From positions 124,001-188,000 of the forward strand of contig JAVJSN010000003.1 in NCBI GenBank assembly GCA_040219355.1: a stretch of DNA of 64,000 bases, read 5' to 3'. This DNA comes from MH13 sp040219355. GTDB taxonomy: Bacteria; Pseudomonadota; Alphaproteobacteria; Rhizobiales; MH13. The position numbers and the translations under genes are program-made. Below the pieces are notes generated by a model. The model saw only the letters and a program-made list of their open reading frames with translations. It searched no databases and had not been told where the DNA came from. This document shows positions 32,801-41,725 of the stretch, piece by piece (within the stretch, counting starts at the first letter, position 1; the number at the start of each line of letters is the position of its first letter).

Positions 32801-32832
32801 GGGTAGCATGGACAAGTGGGTAGCCTGGACAA
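32801..32832. repeat. two tandem 15-bp repeats between tauE/safE and pepN
   Basis: GGGTAGCATGGACAA (32801-32815) is followed after two bases by GGGTAGCCTGGACAA (32818-32832), one mismatch in 15. The 17-bp period lies in the divergent control region between the permease gene and pepN. It could be a double binding site for a regulator of either gene. Nothing else in this 243-bp spacer looks coding. Confidence 0.6.
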
Positions 32833-32928
32833 TCTGTGAAGCCCGTTGAGCGGGATTGATATGCGCGATTGGCCTAACGGGTTTCTACGTCTTGTTCTCA
32901 CGGCTTCTTGCATGCTTTGTCCCGTCCA

Positions 32929-35610
32929 ATGAAGAGCGAAACGCCCCCCACCATTCACCTGACCGACTATCAACCTCCCGCCTTTCTCATAGATCATGTG
33001 GACATGACTGTGCGGCTGGATGGACCGCAGACCCATGCGAAGGCGACCTACCATGTTCGCCCAAACCCCTCGGTCAATCAGACCGACGGCCATGCACGAC
33101 TTGTGTTGGATGCCGATGCCTTGGGACCGGTGGACGTGCGCGTGAATGGTGCGCAGATTGAACCAGAGCAAGACGACAAGCGCGTGGCCTTTACGCTTTC
33201 GACGCGCCAGGGCAGCAAGGTGGAGGTGACCACCACACTTGATCCAGCCACCAACACGGCGCTCAGCGGCCTGTATCTCACCAATGGCGTTTATTGTACG
33301 CAGTGTGAGGCGGAAGGGTTTCGTCGCATCGTGCCGTTTCTCGATCGGCCCGATGTGCTCTCCACTTACACCGTGACCCTGGTGGCGCAGCAAGCGACCT
33401 GCCCGGTGCTCTTGTCGAACGGCAACCCAACGCCGATTGAAGCGTATGACGATGGCTGGCATTCGATCACCTGGCACGACCCTCATCCAAAACCTTGCTA
33501 CCTGTTCGCGTTGGTTGGCGGGAAATTGGATCAGGTTCGCGACAGTTTCACCACGCGTGATGGCCGCGAGGTTGCGTTGTCGATCTATGTCGAACCGGGC
33601 AAAGCTGAACGTGCTGCGTTTGCCATGCAGGCATTGAAGCGCTGCATGGCGTGGGACGAAGAGCGCTTTGGGCGGCTTTACGATCTTGACGTGTTCAACA
33701 TCGTCGCGGTGTCGGATTTCAACCTCGGCGCGATGGAGAACAAGGGCCTTAACATCTTCAATGACAAATACATTCTGGCGTCGCCGACAACGGCGACGGA
33801 TGAGGATTATCAGCGCATTGATGCGATCATCGCGCACGAGTATTTTCACAATTGGTCAGGCAACCGCGTTACATGCCGCGACTGGTTTCAGCTCTGCCTG
33901 AAAGAAGGGCTGACGGTTTATCGCGACCAGGAATACACCAGCGATATCTATGATCGCACGATCAAACGCATTGGCGATGTGCGCGACCTTTGGGCCCATC
34001 AGTTTCCCGAAGATGGTGGTCCGCTGGCCCATGCTGTGCGGCCTGACAGCTATCGCGAGATCAACAATTTCTACACAGCAACCGTCTACGAAAAAGGCGC
34101 TGAGATCGTGCGCATGATCGCATCCTGGCTTGGGCCGGAACGCTTTCGTACCGCGATGGATCGCTATTTCTCCACCTATGACGGACAGGCCGTTCGGCTG
34201 GAAGAGTTCCTGGCCGCGATGAAGGCCGAAGCCGGTGGTCTAGGTGCGTGGCCGGACTTTCTGGGTTGGTACACGCAGGCTGGTACACCGAAGGTTGATA
34301 TCACTTGGCGGGCGGATGCGCATGCACGCACGGCGCACTTGATACTCTCCCAATCGACGCCACCGACACCTGGGCAGCCTGACAAGAAACCTCTGCCCAT
34401 CCCGTGCCGCCTTGCCCTTGTTGACGAGGCCGGGTGTGACGTTGCCATTTCGGCGGATCAACTCAGCGTTGAAGGCGGTCGCTTTGTTGGCGATCAGTTC
34501 CTTCTGGAAGAGGCGCACGGAAAGGTGCAAATCTCCAACCTGCCAGATGGCACGCTGCGCCCGTCCCTATTTCGCGATTACTCGGCGCCAGTGAATCACA
34601 CCGTCGATGGGTTGGACGATTCCGATCGGCTGTTTTTGGCCGCACGTGACAGCAACACCTTTAGCAGTTGGGCCCACTCGCAATCGCTCTATGGCGATGC
34701 TTTGCAGAGGCGCTATCATAGGTTGACCCTCGGCGAACCGCTTGGGGATGACCATGCCTTGTTTGAAGCGATGATCGCCGCAGGGCTTTGCTGCGCGATC
34801 GATTATGATACCGACCAGGCAGGTCGCGCGGCGACGATCACCCTGCCTTCTGCGCACGACTTAGCACGCACGATTGGCCACAACATCGACCCGCACTGTG
34901 TCGAAGAGGCGCGCAGAAGCTTCTCGCGCGATCTTTGCGCGGATCTTGGCCCATCTATTGTTGAGGCGCTGGAGCGCTTCGGGCTAGCCGATAGCGGAGA
35001 TATATCGCCCGAGGCAGCAGCAAAGCGCTCCTTGGTTCTGGCTTTGCTGCAACACCTGTCCCGCAGCGATGATCCAGGCGTTGAGGACCTTTTAGGCCGG
35101 GTGCTTGATGGTGCTGGCGGCATGACCATGCGGATCAAAACGCTTGCCTTGCTGCTGCAACGCCAAAGTCCATTGGCGCAGGATGCGCTGCAGGCTTTTG
35201 AAGCTGAGTTCCACGATGACCCTCTGACCATGGACAAGTGGTTTGCCATTCAGGCGATGAACGGAACCGCCGAGACCTTGATCGCATTGGAGGACCACAG
35301 ATCCTACGACCGCGACAATCCCAACCGTGTGCGCAGCCTTTTGGGGGCGTTCGCGACGGGCAATCTTTCTGGGTTCCATGCCGCTGACGGCGCCGGTTAT
35401 CGATTATTGGCCGACCGCATCGCTGCGCTCGACGGCCGCAACCCACAGTTGGCAGCACGCTTGGCATCAGCTTTTCGCACCTGGCGTACCATGGATGCCT
35501 CGCGCCAATCGCATGCCCAAGCCGCGCTCGAAGCGTTGCAGTCACGGCCCAAAATATCTACCGACCTGGCCGATATCGTGATGCGGATGGTAGACGCCAA
35601 GGCCAACTAA
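32929..35610 (+). CDS. pepN: aminopeptidase N
   Basis: The 893-residue zinc metallopeptidase of family M1 removes N-terminal residues from peptides in the cytoplasm. The exopeptidase motif is LGAMENKGLNIFNDKY. The zinc site is HEYFHNWSGNRVTCRDWFQL (HExxH), with the distal glutamate in CLKEGLTVYRDQE. The helical C-terminal domains (DUF3458 type) fill the rest. Length and order match E. coli PepN, not the shorter eukaryotic forms. I prefer the ATG at 32929 (MKSETPPTIHLTDY), which matches the family start; the frame opens at 32908. Neither start has a strong ribosome site. Confidence 0.95.
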   Translation: MKSETPPTIHLTDYQPPAFLIDHVDMTVRLDGPQTHAKATYHVRPNPSVNQTDGHARLVLDADALGPVDVRVNGAQIEPEQDDKRVAFTLSTRQGSKVEVTTTLDPATNTALSGLYLTNGVYCTQCEAEGFRRIVPFLDRPDVLSTYTVTLVAQQATCPVLLSNGNPTPIEAYDDGWHSITWHDPHPKPCYLFALVGGKLDQVRDSFTTRDGREVALSIYVEPGKAERAAFAMQALKRCMAWDEERFGRLYDLDVFNIVAVSDFNLGAMENKGLNIFNDKYILASPTTATDEDYQRIDAIIAHEYFHNWSGNRVTCRDWFQLCLKEGLTVYRDQEYTSDIYDRTIKRIGDVRDLWAHQFPEDGGPLAHAVRPDSYREINNFYTATVYEKGAEIVRMIASWLGPERFRTAMDRYFSTYDGQAVRLEEFLAAMKAEAGGLGAWPDFLGWYTQAGTPKVDITWRADAHARTAHLILSQSTPPTPGQPDKKPLPIPCRLALVDEAGCDVAISADQLSVEGGRFVGDQFLLEEAHGKVQISNLPDGTLRPSLFRDYSAPVNHTVDGLDDSDRLFLAARDSNTFSSWAHSQSLYGDALQRRYHRLTLGEPLGDDHALFEAMIAAGLCCAIDYDTDQAGRAATITLPSAHDLARTIGHNIDPHCVEEARRSFSRDLCADLGPSIVEALERFGLADSGDISPEAAAKRSLVLALLQHLSRSDDPGVEDLLGRVLDGAGGMTMRIKTLALLLQRQSPLAQDALQAFEAEFHDDPLTMDKWFAIQAMNGTAETLIALEDHRSYDRDNPNRVRSLLGAFATGNLSGFHAADGAGYRLLADRIAALDGRNPQLAARLASAFRTWRTMDASRQSHAQAALEALQSRPKISTDLADIVMRMVDAKAN

Positions 35611-35714
35611 CGCAGGCCAATCACGACGCAATCGGCGTTGGTTGTTACCATTTGGTCAGTTCAACTGCCTGAACGCGTTAAATTTTCCTAAATTTTTCGC
35701 CTGATTGCCCCTCT

Positions 35715-35759
35715 GACTCTAGACAAGCTGATTCGCAGCGATTCAAATCAAAGTGATTC
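35715..35759. promoter_or_regulatory. cluster of four GANTC sites upstream of the PleC-like kinase gene
   Basis: GACTC at 35715 and GATTC at 35730, 35740 and 35755 fall within 45 bp, 50 to 94 bases before the kinase ATG. GANTC is the target of the cell-cycle methyltransferase CcrM in alphaproteobacteria, and clusters in promoters are linked to CcrM/GcrA control. The remaining spacer (35611-35808) is AT-rich around 35679-35698 and shows no gene. Confidence 0.65.
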
Positions 35760-35808
35760 GGAAGACTGTAGCGTTCGAGCGTATCAAACACATTGAAGGC
35801 ACTTCAGC

Positions 35809-38292
35809 ATGGCGCGGGCAACAGCTCTTGCGGCAAACGGCGATTCATTGCCGTTTTCGCGCGAAACGCAAACCTCAATTCATACCAGCCATCAGGCAAA
35901 TCGAACTAGCAAGCACAGTGCTTTTCGCCCTTTGGATGCCGAGCCATCTTCTCTAACCGCACCCTTGCCTGTTGTATCTGATGCAAGCCAGCTCACACTG
36001 CGCCTTCGACACCTGACGTCTGCGCTTATCGTCGTCTTTTTGATTGTGCTGTTGGGTGTGCGTGTCAGCGCGCTTTGGACGGAGCGGTCGGACAGGCTGA
36101 CCAACCTGCAAGGCATGCTCGACGCGCAAGCCTTCGTCATAGGCCAGATGGCAAGCAATGCAGCAGCGACCATTGATCCACAAACACTACAGCAGGCCAC
36201 AAATCTGGCCATACAAGCGATTTTCGATGGGACAGGCGCCCCTCTCGAAGCGCGGCTGCAAGTTGGCGATCGTTCGATTGTAACGGGCCATCCGGTCGAT
36301 TTGGATTTCAATTCAGCTGAGATGGGCGACGAAGCTGTCCAAAAGCTGCTCTATGCGCGCGCTGAAGTTCCTGGCCCAGCAGGCAGCGTACAGGTATCTA
36401 TTCTTCTTGACCCACAGCACGTGCAGTCAGCCTGGCTTGCAGAACTTTACGATGAACTCGCCCTGCTCGGCGGCATTAGCCTTGTGATTTTGATCCTGGG
36501 TTATTCGTTCATTTGGCAAAGCGACCGAACGGTTTTAGCAACCAACCGCTTCACCACGGCGCATTTGCGCTTGGAAACGGCTCTTAACCGCGGACGCAGC
36601 GGCTTGTGGGATTGGGATTTGGACAGCGGCTCAATCGACTGGTCAAACTCCATGTACAATATGTTGGGATATGCGCCCAGCGGCAAAGTTCTCAGGATCA
36701 ATGATCTGGATGTTATTCTTCACCCGAGCAATACCGATCTGGCATTGAAGGCTCGCGCCCTGCGCAAAGCCCGCAAAGGCCAGTTGGAAGCAACCATCCG
36801 GTTGCTGCATGCCAACGGTCAGTGGCGTTGGATCCACCTCCACGCCGAGGTTGTTCGCCTACCAGGTGCAAAGCTAAGACTGATAGGCGCGGCCACCGAT
36901 ATCACCGAGCGCCGTCGTTTTGAACGCAAGACCACGGAAGCCAACCGCCACCTTCGCGAGTCCATTGAAGCGGTATCTGATGCGTTTGCGTTGTGGGACA
37001 CCAATGGGAATCTGGTGGCCAGCAATGACGGCTTCAACCGTTTCAATGCTCTTTCGCGCAGCGGCGATCTGCGTGGCAATGACGGCAACCAACTTTGCCC
37101 TTTCGATCTTGAACTGTGCGCTTCGCATTTGCTCGGACAGGAGGTGAATGAAGGCGGCGAAATCGTTGAAAAACCGCTCATCTGCGGATTGCCCGATGAC
37201 CGGTGGTTCCAGGTGACCGTCCGCAGCACCTATGATGGCGGTTTTGCCTTCCTGGGCAGCGACATCACTGCGCTCAAAGAAAAAGAGCAGGCACTGGTGA
37301 ATTCTGAAACCCGCCTGATTGGTGCCATTGGCGATCTTACCAGATCGCGGCGCGATGTGGCCGCTCTCGCCGAACGATACAATGAAGAGAAGAAACGCGC
37401 AGAAGCAGCCAGCAAGGCCAAATCGGAATTCTTGGCCAATATGAGCCATGAACTGCGCACGCCACTCAACGCCATCATCGGATTTTCCGAACTTATGCGT
37501 ACCGAAATGCTGGGTCCGCTGAGCAGCCAAAACTATTCAGGATATGCTGACGACATCCACACAAGCGGTCAATTTTTGCTCGGCGTGATTTCTGATGTCT
37601 TGGATATGGCCAAGCTCGATACTGATCGTGTGACCATCACACCGCGCCGCGAAAATGTAGCTTTGGCCGTACAAGAGTGCATCCGTATGGTTCAAATGGA
37701 TGCCGACACTGCTGGCGTCACCATCACGACAGATTTGGGCAAAAACCACTTTGCAGACTGTGACCCACACGCCATACGGCAGGTGATCATCAATCTGCTC
37801 AACAATGCGGTAAAGTTCACCCAACGCGGTGGAGAGATTGTCGTACGCATCCGCTGTAAAGGCAACAAGCTCTTCCTCAGTGTCCGCGATACTGGCATTG
37901 GCATCCCCAAAGACAAGCTGAACAAGGTCACCGAACCCTTTGAGCAGGTTCACAGCGCTATGACGCGCCCACGTGAAGGCTCTGGATTGGGGCTGGCCAT
38001 CTCACGCAAGTTGGTCGATTTGCACAATGGGGCCCTTCGGATCAACTCGCGCGAGCATGTCGGAACGCTGGTCGGTATCGCGCTGCCTATCCACTTCACC
38101 GGCCATAAGGATGATGACGAGGGCGATGAAATCGAGCAGCACGTGAACTGTGTGGCCGGCGTGCTCAAAGGCAAGCCTGAGAACGCGGTTATCCCGCTTA
38201 ACAAAGTTGGCATTGAGCTGGCAGCGCTGCACGCATCGCCTCGCAGCCTAAGTCGCCCACAAGAACCGCAGCGGACGCTACGCGCCTCTTAG
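35809..38292 (+). CDS. PleC-like PAS sensor histidine kinase
   Basis: The 827-residue inner-membrane kinase has a helix at about 70-90, a periplasmic region of about 130 residues, and a second helix near 220-240. Two PAS domains follow (about 260-370, containing WDWDLDSGSIDWSNSMYNMLGYAP; and 385-490). The HisKA block is EFLANMSHELRTPLNAIIGFSELMRTEMLGPL, then the ATPase domain (NLLNNAVKFTQ, DTGIGIPKDKL, GSGLGLAISRKLVDLH). The PleC/DivJ HisKA type and the position beside glnE and pepN, as I recall for S. meliloti pleC, suggest action on DivK. GAAGG lies 9 bases before the ATG. No partner regulator is adjacent. It is followed by a terminator. Confidence 0.85.
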   Translation: MARATALAANGDSLPFSRETQTSIHTSHQANRTSKHSAFRPLDAEPSSLTAPLPVVSDASQLTLRLRHLTSALIVVFLIVLLGVRVSALWTERSDRLTNLQGMLDAQAFVIGQMASNAAATIDPQTLQQATNLAIQAIFDGTGAPLEARLQVGDRSIVTGHPVDLDFNSAEMGDEAVQKLLYARAEVPGPAGSVQVSILLDPQHVQSAWLAELYDELALLGGISLVILILGYSFIWQSDRTVLATNRFTTAHLRLETALNRGRSGLWDWDLDSGSIDWSNSMYNMLGYAPSGKVLRINDLDVILHPSNTDLALKARALRKARKGQLEATIRLLHANGQWRWIHLHAEVVRLPGAKLRLIGAATDITERRRFERKTTEANRHLRESIEAVSDAFALWDTNGNLVASNDGFNRFNALSRSGDLRGNDGNQLCPFDLELCASHLLGQEVNEGGEIVEKPLICGLPDDRWFQVTVRSTYDGGFAFLGSDITALKEKEQALVNSETRLIGAIGDLTRSRRDVAALAERYNEEKKRAEAASKAKSEFLANMSHELRTPLNAIIGFSELMRTEMLGPLSSQNYSGYADDIHTSGQFLLGVISDVLDMAKLDTDRVTITPRRENVALAVQECIRMVQMDADTAGVTITTDLGKNHFADCDPHAIRQVIINLLNNAVKFTQRGGEIVVRIRCKGNKLFLSVRDTGIGIPKDKLNKVTEPFEQVHSAMTRPREGSGLGLAISRKLVDLHNGALRINSREHVGTLVGIALPIHFTGHKDDDEGDEIEQHVNCVAGVLKGKPENAVIPLNKVGIELAALHASPRSLSRPQEPQRTLRAS

Positions 38293-38321
38293 AACGCGGT
38301 TTGTCAACACCGATCGAAGTA

Positions 38322-38348
38322 CGCCCCGGTAACGACCGGGGCGTTTTT
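38322..38348 (+). terminator. intrinsic terminator after the PleC-like kinase gene
   Basis: CGCCCCGGT (38322-38330) pairs perfectly with ACCGGGGCG (38335-38343) over an AACG tetraloop, followed by TTTTT. It lies 30 bp after the kinase stop and before the convergent EF-hand gene. Confidence 0.9.
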
Positions 38349-38364
38349 GTTGAAAGTCAGCGAT

Positions 38365-38901
38365 TTAGAGCGACTGCTCGATCACCTCGCCATCGGCATC
38401 CGGACCACCGCGACCATGACGTCCGTCGCGGCCATCACGATCACCGCCACGCAGACCACGGCGCAGTTCGCGTGGCTCCAGGCTGCCATCATCATCACGG
38501 TCCATGCGAGCAAAACGCGCTTCGCTGGCCGCCGTCATCTCTTCAAGAGACAGGGCTCCATCCTCATTGGTGTCGATGCGGGCCATGCGCTGGGCAGCGC
38601 GTTCTTCAGCACGCTGCTGACGCTGCGCCACCATTTCGGCTGGCGTCACCAAGCCATCGCCATCGGCATCCATAGCGGTAAACCGTTCGGTCGCGCCGAT
38701 CTGGAACTCCTCCAGTGAGATCATCCGGTCGCCGTCGATGTCGGCGCGTGCGAACCGTTCGCCGGCACGGAAGCTGGCCGCGCCACGATCGCGCTCACGC
38801 ATCCCAGAGCGATCATCATCGGCCATTGCCGATACGGTGAGACCCGTGGCCAGCATGGTGCCAGCAAGTGCGATAAGTGTGAGATTTTTGAACTTAGTCA
38901 T
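38365..38901 (-). CDS. exported EF-hand calcium-binding protein
   Basis: The 178-residue protein begins with a signal peptide (MTKFKNLTLIALAGTMLATGLTVSAMA). It then shows four EF-hand loops with the expected Asp/Glu spacing: DIDGDRMISLEE, DADGDGLVTPAE, DTNEDGALSLEE and DRDDDGSLEPRE. A Gly-, Arg- and Asp-rich tail follows. It should bind calcium in the periplasm or outside the cell; its partner is unknown. AAGGA lies 8 bases before the ATG at 38901. The frame continues far upstream, but that is shadow of glnE. The start overlaps the end of glnE by 8 bp, an odd pairing with a nitrogen-control gene. Confidence 0.9.
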   Translation of the reverse strand: MTKFKNLTLIALAGTMLATGLTVSAMADDDRSGMRERDRGAASFRAGERFARADIDGDRMISLEEFQIGATERFTAMDADGDGLVTPAEMVAQRQQRAEERAAQRMARIDTNEDGALSLEEMTAASEARFARMDRDDDGSLEPRELRRGLRGGDRDGRDGRHGRGGPDADGEVIEQSL

Positions 38902-41725
38902 TGGATTTTCCTTCGAGAATGTCGCCCCCGAGGGATGAACACGAGCGGTCTTCGTCCGTGGCAGCAAACAGGCGGTTGAACCGTGATCGGGTGTCGGCCT
39001 GTGTGTGCTCAAGATGCGTTTTGACGGTCTCCACGCTTGGCAAATCGCAAGCTTGGGTGACCAGTCGACGCAAACTGGGTGCGGCTGTTTCTGGATCGAA
39101 CACGCCGTCCAGACAAAGCCGTAATATTTGAGAAAGGGCGCTGTAAAGCCGATGCGCGGCGGCAAGCGCTGCGCCATCATCGGCGGACAAAAGACCAGAA
39201 GATTGCAAAGCCTGCAGAGCCTCTTCGGTCGATGTGTGCAGAATTCCTGCGTCGTCCTGGGCGTGGCAAAGCTGCATACCTTGGGCGATAAACTCCACGT
39301 CGATGATGCCGCCGGGCGCCAGTTTGAGATCGAAGACGCTTTTGGGTGGTTTTTCGCGGTCGAGCAGTGCACGCATGTCGGCCACATCGGTGCGCACCTT
39401 ATCGGTGTCAAACGGGGCGGTGAGCACGCGCTTGATCGCATCATGAATGTCAGTACACCCCTGCTCATCGCGGCCAAAAGCGCGCGCACGGGTCAGCGCC
39501 ATATGCTCCCACGTGCGGGCCGAACCGGTCTGGTAACGCTCGAAGGCAGTGAGGCTGGTTGCCAGCGGCCCGGCATTGCCAGAGGGGCGCAGCCGCATAT
39601 CAAGTTCATAGAGCACGCCTTCAGCCGTTGGTGCGCTGAGGGCTGAAATGAGCCTTTGGGTCACGCGGGTGTAATATTGCGAGGGCGCAATCGGCCTTGT
39701 GCCGTCGCTTTCCGCTTGTCCATTTGGCAGATCATAGATGAGCAGAAGATCCAGATCAGAGGATGCGGTGAGTTCACGGCTTCCAAGCTTACCCATCCCC
39801 AAAACGCTCAGACAGGCACCCTCGAAACCGCCGTGCTTTTCACGCACATCAGCCTCTGCCAAATCGAGCAGCGCCAGCACTGTTTCCTCGGCAAGATCGG
39901 TGTAGGCCTGCGACGCTTCAGTGGCTGTCAGGGTCTGTGAGAGCAGGCGCACGCCAATCAGAAAGTGCTGCTCCTGGCCAATGATACGGCTGGCATTGAG
40001 TTTGGCTTCGTATGTCGGCGCCTCATTCATTGCCCGCTCAAGATCGGCGCGAATGGAATCGCGGCTTGGCAGCGAGCCGAAAAAACGAGGGTCAAGCAAC
40101 GCATCAAACAATCTGGGTCGATGCGCCAGCGTATCGGCGAGTTTGGGCGCCGTACCCATGATCCGCGCAAGCAAGTCCAACACCGCTGGGTTGCTCTCCA
40201 ACATGGAAAAAAACTGCAGTCCGGCAGGCAGGCCGTTCAAGAAACGATCCAATGAACGCAGCGCGACGTCTGGCCGATCAGTCTGGCCAAAGCTGCGCAG
40301 AAGATTAGGGCCTAAGGCACGCAACCGATCACGCGCTGCGCTGGTGGCGGTGGCGTTCATGCGCCCGCGCATCCAGCCTTGCAGAAGCCGGTGTACGTCG
40401 GTGGGTTGTTCGTAGCCAAGTTCTGTTAGTTTGTGCTCAAGCTTGTCGGTGAGCGCCTCATCGAAGGGATCAAAGCGAGCTTGTTCATCTGGATCATCGG
40501 GGAAGAGCGCCTGGAACTGGGCGTGCACGCTTTCAAACGTGGTTCGGACGGCTTCGTCAAAAGGCTCCAGCTCCTGGCCCATTAGCGTTGCGACGCTGGC
40601 ACGATCAGCATCGTCCTGCGGCAGACGGTGGGTCTGCTCATCGCGCAACATCTGGATACAGTGTTCGACATTGCGTAGCTGGTCGTACGCCTGGCAGAGT
40701 ATTTCGGCGGCCTTGGGTTCAATCCATTTCAGATCAGCAAGCCCTTGCAAGGCCTCTTTCGTGCGGATCATGCGAAGCGCTGGATTGCGGCCACCGGCGA
40801 TGAGTTGCTGCGTCTGGGCAAAAAACTCAATCTCACGGATGCCGCCCCGCCCAAGCTTCACATCATGGCCAGGCACTGTGATCGCTCCAAAGCCCTTATG
40901 CGCGTTGATGCGGCGTTTGATGGAGCGGATCGCATCAATGGCGGCGTAGTCCAAACTGCGACGCCAAATAAAGGGTTTGATGGCTTTTAGAAACTGCGCT
41001 CCAAGGGCTTGATCACCGGCCACGCACCGCGCCTTGATCATCGCCGCACGCTCCCATGTTCGACCCTGTCCTTCGTAGTAGTTGAGCGCGCCATCGATAG
41101 AGAGCGCCAAGGGTGTGGAAGATGGGTCGGGGCGCAAACGCAGATCGGTGCGGAACACGTAACCGTCGCCGGTTCGCTCCTGAAGCAAGCGCACCAACCG
41201 GCGCGTCACACGCACGGCAAAGGGGCCTGCCTCCACCTTGTCAGACGTCTGAGCTTCTAACGTCTCTGGATCGAACAGAATGATAAGGTCGATATCGCTG
41301 GAATAATTCAGCTCGCCGCCGCCCAGCTTGCCCATGCCAAGCACGCAGTAGCCTTGCACTGCGTCGGGGGTGCCGAGCCAGCGCTCGCCCCTGCCTTCAA
41401 GCACGAACGAGGCGCGAACAGCGTGTTCTATGGCTGCATCAGCAAAATCTGACAGTGCCTGGGTGGTCTCGTCTACCGTGGACTGGCCCAAACGGTCTGC
41501 CAGCGCGATGGCGAGCGAGGCATTTTGTTTGGCGACACGAAGTGCGGTCATCACCGCGGTTTCGTCATCCAATGGCGCGGCCCGGAGTGTTTCGATGGCC
41601 TCGGCGACAGCATCTGGCATAGCGGGCAAATCGGATGAACTGATCTCGATCGTGCCGTGCACTTTAACCGTTAAATCATTGAGGTGCGGCGCAGCTTCAA
41701 GGATTGCAGCAAGGTTGGTGCTCAT
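38894..41725 (-). CDS. glnE: bifunctional glutamine synthetase adenylyltransferase/adenylyl-removing enzyme
   Basis: The 943-residue GlnE adds AMP to and removes it from glutamine synthetase in response to PII and glutamine. Two nucleotidyltransferase domains carry the G-S-D-x-D pattern: GKLGGGELNYSSDIDLIILFD (about residues 130-150, removing activity) and GKLGSRELTASSDLDLLLIYD (about 645-665, transferase). A helical PII-sensing region lies between and after them. The length matches the family. The start ATG overlaps the stop of the upstream kinase gene as ATGA. The order degP, regulator, sensor, glnE is typical of rhizobia. The PuuA-like synthetase elsewhere in the window is not its expected target. 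Confidence 0.96.
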   Translation of the reverse strand: MSTNLAAILEAAPHLNDLTVKVHGTIEISSSDLPAMPDAVAEAIETLRAAPLDDETAVMTALRVAKQNASLAIALADRLGQSTVDETTQALSDFADAAIEHAVRASFVLEGRGERWLGTPDAVQGYCVLGMGKLGGGELNYSSDIDLIILFDPETLEAQTSDKVEAGPFAVRVTRRLVRLLQERTGDGYVFRTDLRLRPDPSSTPLALSIDGALNYYEGQGRTWERAAMIKARCVAGDQALGAQFLKAIKPFIWRRSLDYAAIDAIRSIKRRINAHKGFGAITVPGHDVKLGRGGIREIEFFAQTQQLIAGGRNPALRMIRTKEALQGLADLKWIEPKAAEILCQAYDQLRNVEHCIQMLRDEQTHRLPQDDADRASVATLMGQELEPFDEAVRTTFESVHAQFQALFPDDPDEQARFDPFDEALTDKLEHKLTELGYEQPTDVHRLLQGWMRGRMNATATSAARDRLRALGPNLLRSFGQTDRPDVALRSLDRFLNGLPAGLQFFSMLESNPAVLDLLARIMGTAPKLADTLAHRPRLFDALLDPRFFGSLPSRDSIRADLERAMNEAPTYEAKLNASRIIGQEQHFLIGVRLLSQTLTATEASQAYTDLAEETVLALLDLAEADVREKHGGFEGACLSVLGMGKLGSRELTASSDLDLLLIYDLPNGQAESDGTRPIAPSQYYTRVTQRLISALSAPTAEGVLYELDMRLRPSGNAGPLATSLTAFERYQTGSARTWEHMALTRARAFGRDEQGCTDIHDAIKRVLTAPFDTDKVRTDVADMRALLDREKPPKSVFDLKLAPGGIIDVEFIAQGMQLCHAQDDAGILHTSTEEALQALQSSGLLSADDGAALAAAHRLYSALSQILRLCLDGVFDPETAAPSLRRLVTQACDLPSVETVKTHLEHTQADTRSRFNRLFAATDEDRSCSSLGGDILEGKSND

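Noticed and set aside
38902..39489. N-terminal extension of the EF-hand frame into glnE (196 further codons).
   Set aside because: The signal peptide and a good ribosome site place the start at 38901; the extension is antisense-like composition within glnE.
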